Origin: Aurantiacibacter xanthus | GTDB taxonomy: Bacteria; Pseudomonadota; Alphaproteobacteria; Sphingomonadales; Sphingomonadaceae | Reading direction: 5' to 3' | DNA length: 64,000 nt | Assembly (NCBI RefSeq): GCF_003584015.1 | Contig: NZ_QXFM01000113.1 | Location: 1 to 64,000, forward strand | Shown here: positions 61,547-64,000 of the stretch, piece by piece | Layout of the letters: the number at the start of each line of letters is the position of its first letter | Numbering within the stretch: position 1 is the stretch's first letter | The notes under the pieces: generated by a model | The model's input: only the letters and a program-made list of their open reading frames with translations | The model's database searches: none | Told to the model about the DNA's origin: nothing | Made by a program: the position numbers and the translations under genes

Positions 61547-62518
61547 ATGAACATCCTCCAGCTCCTGCTTGTCGGCACCGGCCTCATGACGCTGATGGTT
61601 CTCGGCTACCTTCTGCTGGCCGGACCCAATCCCGCCAAGGAAAGCGCGCGCCGCCTGCAAGCCGTGCGCTACCGCCATTCGGAAAGCACCACCGACAAGG
61701 TCGAAAGCCAGCTCAAGAAGGCGATCGCCGCGCGCCGGCCCAAGGCCTATCGCATCGCCGGGTCAGGATCGCGCGGCGAGGCGCTCGCCCTGCGGCTGGC
61801 CCGCACCGGCATGAGCTGGACCGTCACGCAGTACATCTATGCCTCCATCGGCCTCGCGGTGATACTGGCCGGGCTGTTCTACTTGCAAACGGGGGCCGCC
61901 CTGCTGGCGCTCGGCCTCGGGCTGATGCTGGGGGCGGGTATTCCGCATCTGGTGGTCAGCCACTTCATCAAGCGGCGGATAAACCAGTTCACCGCCAAGT
62001 TTCCCGATGCCATCGAACTGCTGGTGCGCGGCCTGCGTTCGGGCCTGCCGGTGTCCGAGACGCTGAGCGTGGTGGCAACCGAAGTGCCCGGACCGGTCGG
62101 CGCGGAGTTCCGCAGCGTGGTCGAACGCATCAAGATCGGGCGCACGATGGAAGAGGCGCTGCAGGAAACCGCCGACAAGCTGAACACACCCGAATTCCAG
62201 TTCTTCGTCATCACGCTGGCCATCCAGCGCGAAACCGGCGGCAACCTCGCCGAAACGCTCTCGAACCTGTCGGACGTGCTGCGCAAGCGTGCGCAGATGA
62301 AGCTCAAGATCAACGCGATGAGTTCGGAATCGAAGGCTTCGGCCTATATCGTCGGCGCGCTGCCGTTCATCGTGTTCATCCTGATCTACTGGATCAACCC
62401 CGGCTACATCGGTGGCTTCTTCACCGAAGACCGCCTGATCGTGACCGGCATCGGCGGGCTGATCTGGATGACCATCGGCGGCTTCATCATGGCCAAGATG
62501 GTCAGCTTCGAGATCTGA
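61547..62518 (+). CDS. tadB: Tad pilus inner-membrane protein TadB
   Basis: TadB is one of two T2SSF-domain platform proteins. The N-terminal transmembrane segment, the ELLVRGLRSGLPVSE cytoplasmic core and two C-terminal hydrophobic segments are visible. Length is 323 residues. It follows cpaE by only 48 bases, where cpaF would normally be. Confidence 0.92.
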   Translation: MNILQLLLVGTGLMTLMVLGYLLLAGPNPAKESARRLQAVRYRHSESTTDKVESQLKKAIAARRPKAYRIAGSGSRGEALALRLARTGMSWTVTQYIYASIGLAVILAGLFYLQTGAALLALGLGLMLGAGIPHLVVSHFIKRRINQFTAKFPDAIELLVRGLRSGLPVSETLSVVATEVPGPVGAEFRSVVERIKIGRTMEEALQETADKLNTPEFQFFVITLAIQRETGGNLAETLSNLSDVLRKRAQMKLKINAMSSESKASAYIVGALPFIVFILIYWINPGYIGGFFTEDRLIVTGIGGLIWMTIGGFIMAKMVSFEI

Positions 62519-62537
62519 GCGAGGAAGGACAAGGCAC

Positions 62538-63545
62538 ATGTCACAGGGCGGACCCACCCTCCTCGGCGTCGACATCATTCTGGTCGGCTCGGTGCTTGCG
62601 GCCATCGCCGCGATGGCGGTGATCTTCGCGATCTACACCGCCATCACCGTGAAAGACCCGATGGCCAAGCGCGTGAAGGCGCTCAACGCCCGGCGCGACG
62701 AGCTGAAGTCGGGCATGATGTCGCACAGCTCGCGCAAGCGGCAGAGCCTCGTGCGCCGCTCCGACACCACCGACAGGATGAAAGACACCCTGCAGGGCAT
62801 GAAGGTGCTGCAGGAAAGCCAGGTCAAGGACATCCAGCAGAAGCTGGCGCAGGCGGGCTACCGCAACAAGGAGCTGGCGGTCGTCATTATCTTTGCCCGC
62901 ATGGTGCTGCCGATCGTGCTTGGCCTGATCGGCGTGGTGATGTTCTACTGGTCCGACATGTTCCCCGACTGGGGCAGCTTCAAGCGCTTCCTCGGCTTCG
63001 CGGGGCTGGTGATCCTCGGCTACAAGGGCCCCGAACTGTACATTTCGAACATCGCCGCCAAGCGGACCAAGGCGATCCAGAAGGGCCTGCCCGACGCGCT
63101 CGACCTGCTGGTGATCTGCGCCGAGGCCGGCCTCACGGTCGATGCCGCGTTCAACCGCGTCGCCCGCGAACTGGGCCGCGCCTATCCCGAACTGGGCGAC
63201 GAATTCGCGCTGACCGCGATCGAGCTGTCGTTCCTCACCGAGCGCCGTCAGGCCTTCGAGAACTTCGCCTATCGCGTCGACCTCGATGCGGTGCGCGGGG
63301 TGGTCACAACCATGGTGCAGACCGAACGCTACGGTACGCCGCTCGCCTCGGCGCTGCGCGTGCTCTCGGCCGAATTCCGCAACGAACGGATGATGCGCGC
63401 AGAAGAAAAAGCGGCCCGCCTGCCCGCGATCATGACCGTGCCGCTGATCATGTTCATCCTGCCGGTGCTGTTCATCGTGATTCTCGGCCCGGCGGCCTGT
63501 TCGATCGCCGATGCCTTCTCGGGCGGCGGACCGGGCGCCAACTAG
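62538..63545 (+). CDS. tadC: Tad pilus inner-membrane protein TadC
   Basis: TadC is the second T2SSF platform protein. It has an N-terminal hydrophobic helix, the ALDLLVICAEAGLTVDAAFNRVA family core (partial: LLVICAEAGLTVDAA), and two C-terminal membrane helices. Length is 335 residues. It ends the operon in this window and faces a MarR gene. Confidence 0.92.
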   Translation: MSQGGPTLLGVDIILVGSVLAAIAAMAVIFAIYTAITVKDPMAKRVKALNARRDELKSGMMSHSSRKRQSLVRRSDTTDRMKDTLQGMKVLQESQVKDIQQKLAQAGYRNKELAVVIIFARMVLPIVLGLIGVVMFYWSDMFPDWGSFKRFLGFAGLVILGYKGPELYISNIAAKRTKAIQKGLPDALDLLVICAEAGLTVDAAFNRVARELGRAYPELGDEFALTAIELSFLTERRQAFENFAYRVDLDAVRGVVTTMVQTERYGTPLASALRVLSAEFRNERMMRAEEKAARLPAIMTVPLIMFILPVLFIVILGPAACSIADAFSGGGPGAN

Positions 63546-63572
63546 CGACCCCGCCCCGCGCGGCAGGGACGG

Positions 63573-64000
63573 CTATTCGATCCCGAAGTTGTCGCTCACG
63601 ATATCGTCGGCATCGACGATCTCGGACTGCCGGTGCAGCCGGTCGAGCATCGCGCGGAAGGTGTCGAGTTCGGCATCGCTGAACCCGGCGCAGATGCGCC
63701 GCTCCATCTCGCGCGCGAGCGGCATGATCTGCCCGTGCATCTCGCGCCCCGAGGCAGTCAGATCGAGCAGGTGCGAACGGCCGTCCTGCGCGTTGGGCGT
63801 ACGCTCCACCAGCCCGCGATCTTCCAGCACCTTGCAGGCCCGGTTCACCGCCACCTTGTCCATCAGCGAGAGCCGGGTGAGATCGCGCTGGGTAATCGTG
63901 CCGAAATCGCCCAGCAGCGCCATCACCCGCCATTCGGGCACCGAAAGCCCCCAACGGGCGCGATATTCCTGCGCGATCCTGCCGCTCACCGCATTCGAGG
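63573..64000 (-). CDS. MarR-family transcriptional regulator, N-terminus off the right edge
   Basis: The winged-helix motif is WGLSVPEWRVMALLGDFG followed by TQRDLTRLSLMDKVAVNRACKVLEDRGLVER (partial: ITQRDLTRLSLMDKVAVNR) and the wing DGRSHLLDLTASG. A GTG at 63989 looks like a start, but the frame stays open to 64000 through SNAVSGRIA, which matches the usual MarR N-terminal helix, so the gene continues beyond the window. Its targets are unknown; HpaR-like members exist. Confidence 0.85.
   Translation of the reverse strand, partial: SNAVSGRIAQEYRARWGLSVPEWRVMALLGDFGTITQRDLTRLSLMDKVAVNRACKVLEDRGLVERTPNAQDGRSHLLDLTASGREMHGQIMPLAREMERRICAGFSDAELDTFRAMLDRLHRQSEIVDADDIVSDNFGIE

Overview
The window is ordinary chromosomal DNA of a high-GC alphaproteobacterium, most likely a sphingomonad of the Erythrobacteraceae type (inferred from protein style and remembered gene order, not from a search). 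Supporting points are the division and cell-wall (dcw) cluster beginning mraZ-rsmH, an FtsZ with a long C-terminal linker, the run argS - SPOR protein - nagZ - scpA - scpB - tatA - tatB - tatC, a Tad/Cpa pilus cluster, and dispersed repeats of the sphingomonad kind. There are no rRNA or tRNA genes, CRISPR arrays, insertion sequences or prophage blocks. Genes are packed, and many neighbours overlap by ATGA or TGATG. The largest gaps are 23595-23870 and 33020-33283; no gene-free stretch exceeds 300 bases.

Region 1 (1-20087, minus strand) is the dcw cluster, transcribed from mraZ towards ftsZ: mraZ, rsmH, ftsL-like, ftsI, murE, murF, mraY, murD, ftsW, murG, murC, murB, ddl, ftsQ, ftsA, ftsZ, then a TPR protein cut by the window edge. 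It makes the peptidoglycan precursor from UDP-MurNAc to lipid II and supplies the divisome. Upstream of mraZ are GGGA direct repeats at 10-bp spacing, a likely MraZ operator. A REP-type hairpin pair sits between murB and ddl.

Region 2 (20287-33019) is mixed housekeeping: two envelope proteins of unknown function, cysK, a 2Fe-2S ferredoxin, an AlkA-type glycosylase, an S9 peptidase, a pterin dehydratase, ccmA-ccmB, a lipoprotein cytochrome c, methionine aminopeptidase, two lipoproteins (one low in GC), an M17 aminopeptidase, a lone SH3 protein and argC.

Region 3 (33020-45402) holds glnB-glnA with a candidate sigma-54 promoter, a GH24 lysozyme, a GT39-type membrane glycosyltransferase, an unpaired sensor kinase, the leucyl-transferase bpt, an ACT-domain threonine dehydratase, a 3-hydroxyisobutyrate-dehydrogenase-like enzyme coupled to an amidohydrolase, and tatABC.

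Region 4 (45475-56197) holds scpA-scpB, nagZ, a SPOR protein, argS, a lipoprotein, ispH-thrB-rnhA, a YegP-like protein, an FAD oxidoreductase and an alpha/beta hydrolase whose true start may be AUU.

Region 5 (56278-64000) is a Tad pilus operon, cpaA-B-C-D-E-tadB-tadC, which lacks the cpaF/tadA motor ATPase at its usual place. A MarR regulator faces it and runs off the right edge.

I found no clearly new multi-gene system. The most unusual points are the Tad cluster without its ATPase, the stand-alone SH3 remnant beside the aminopeptidase, the candidate AUU start, and several repeat and operator structures.
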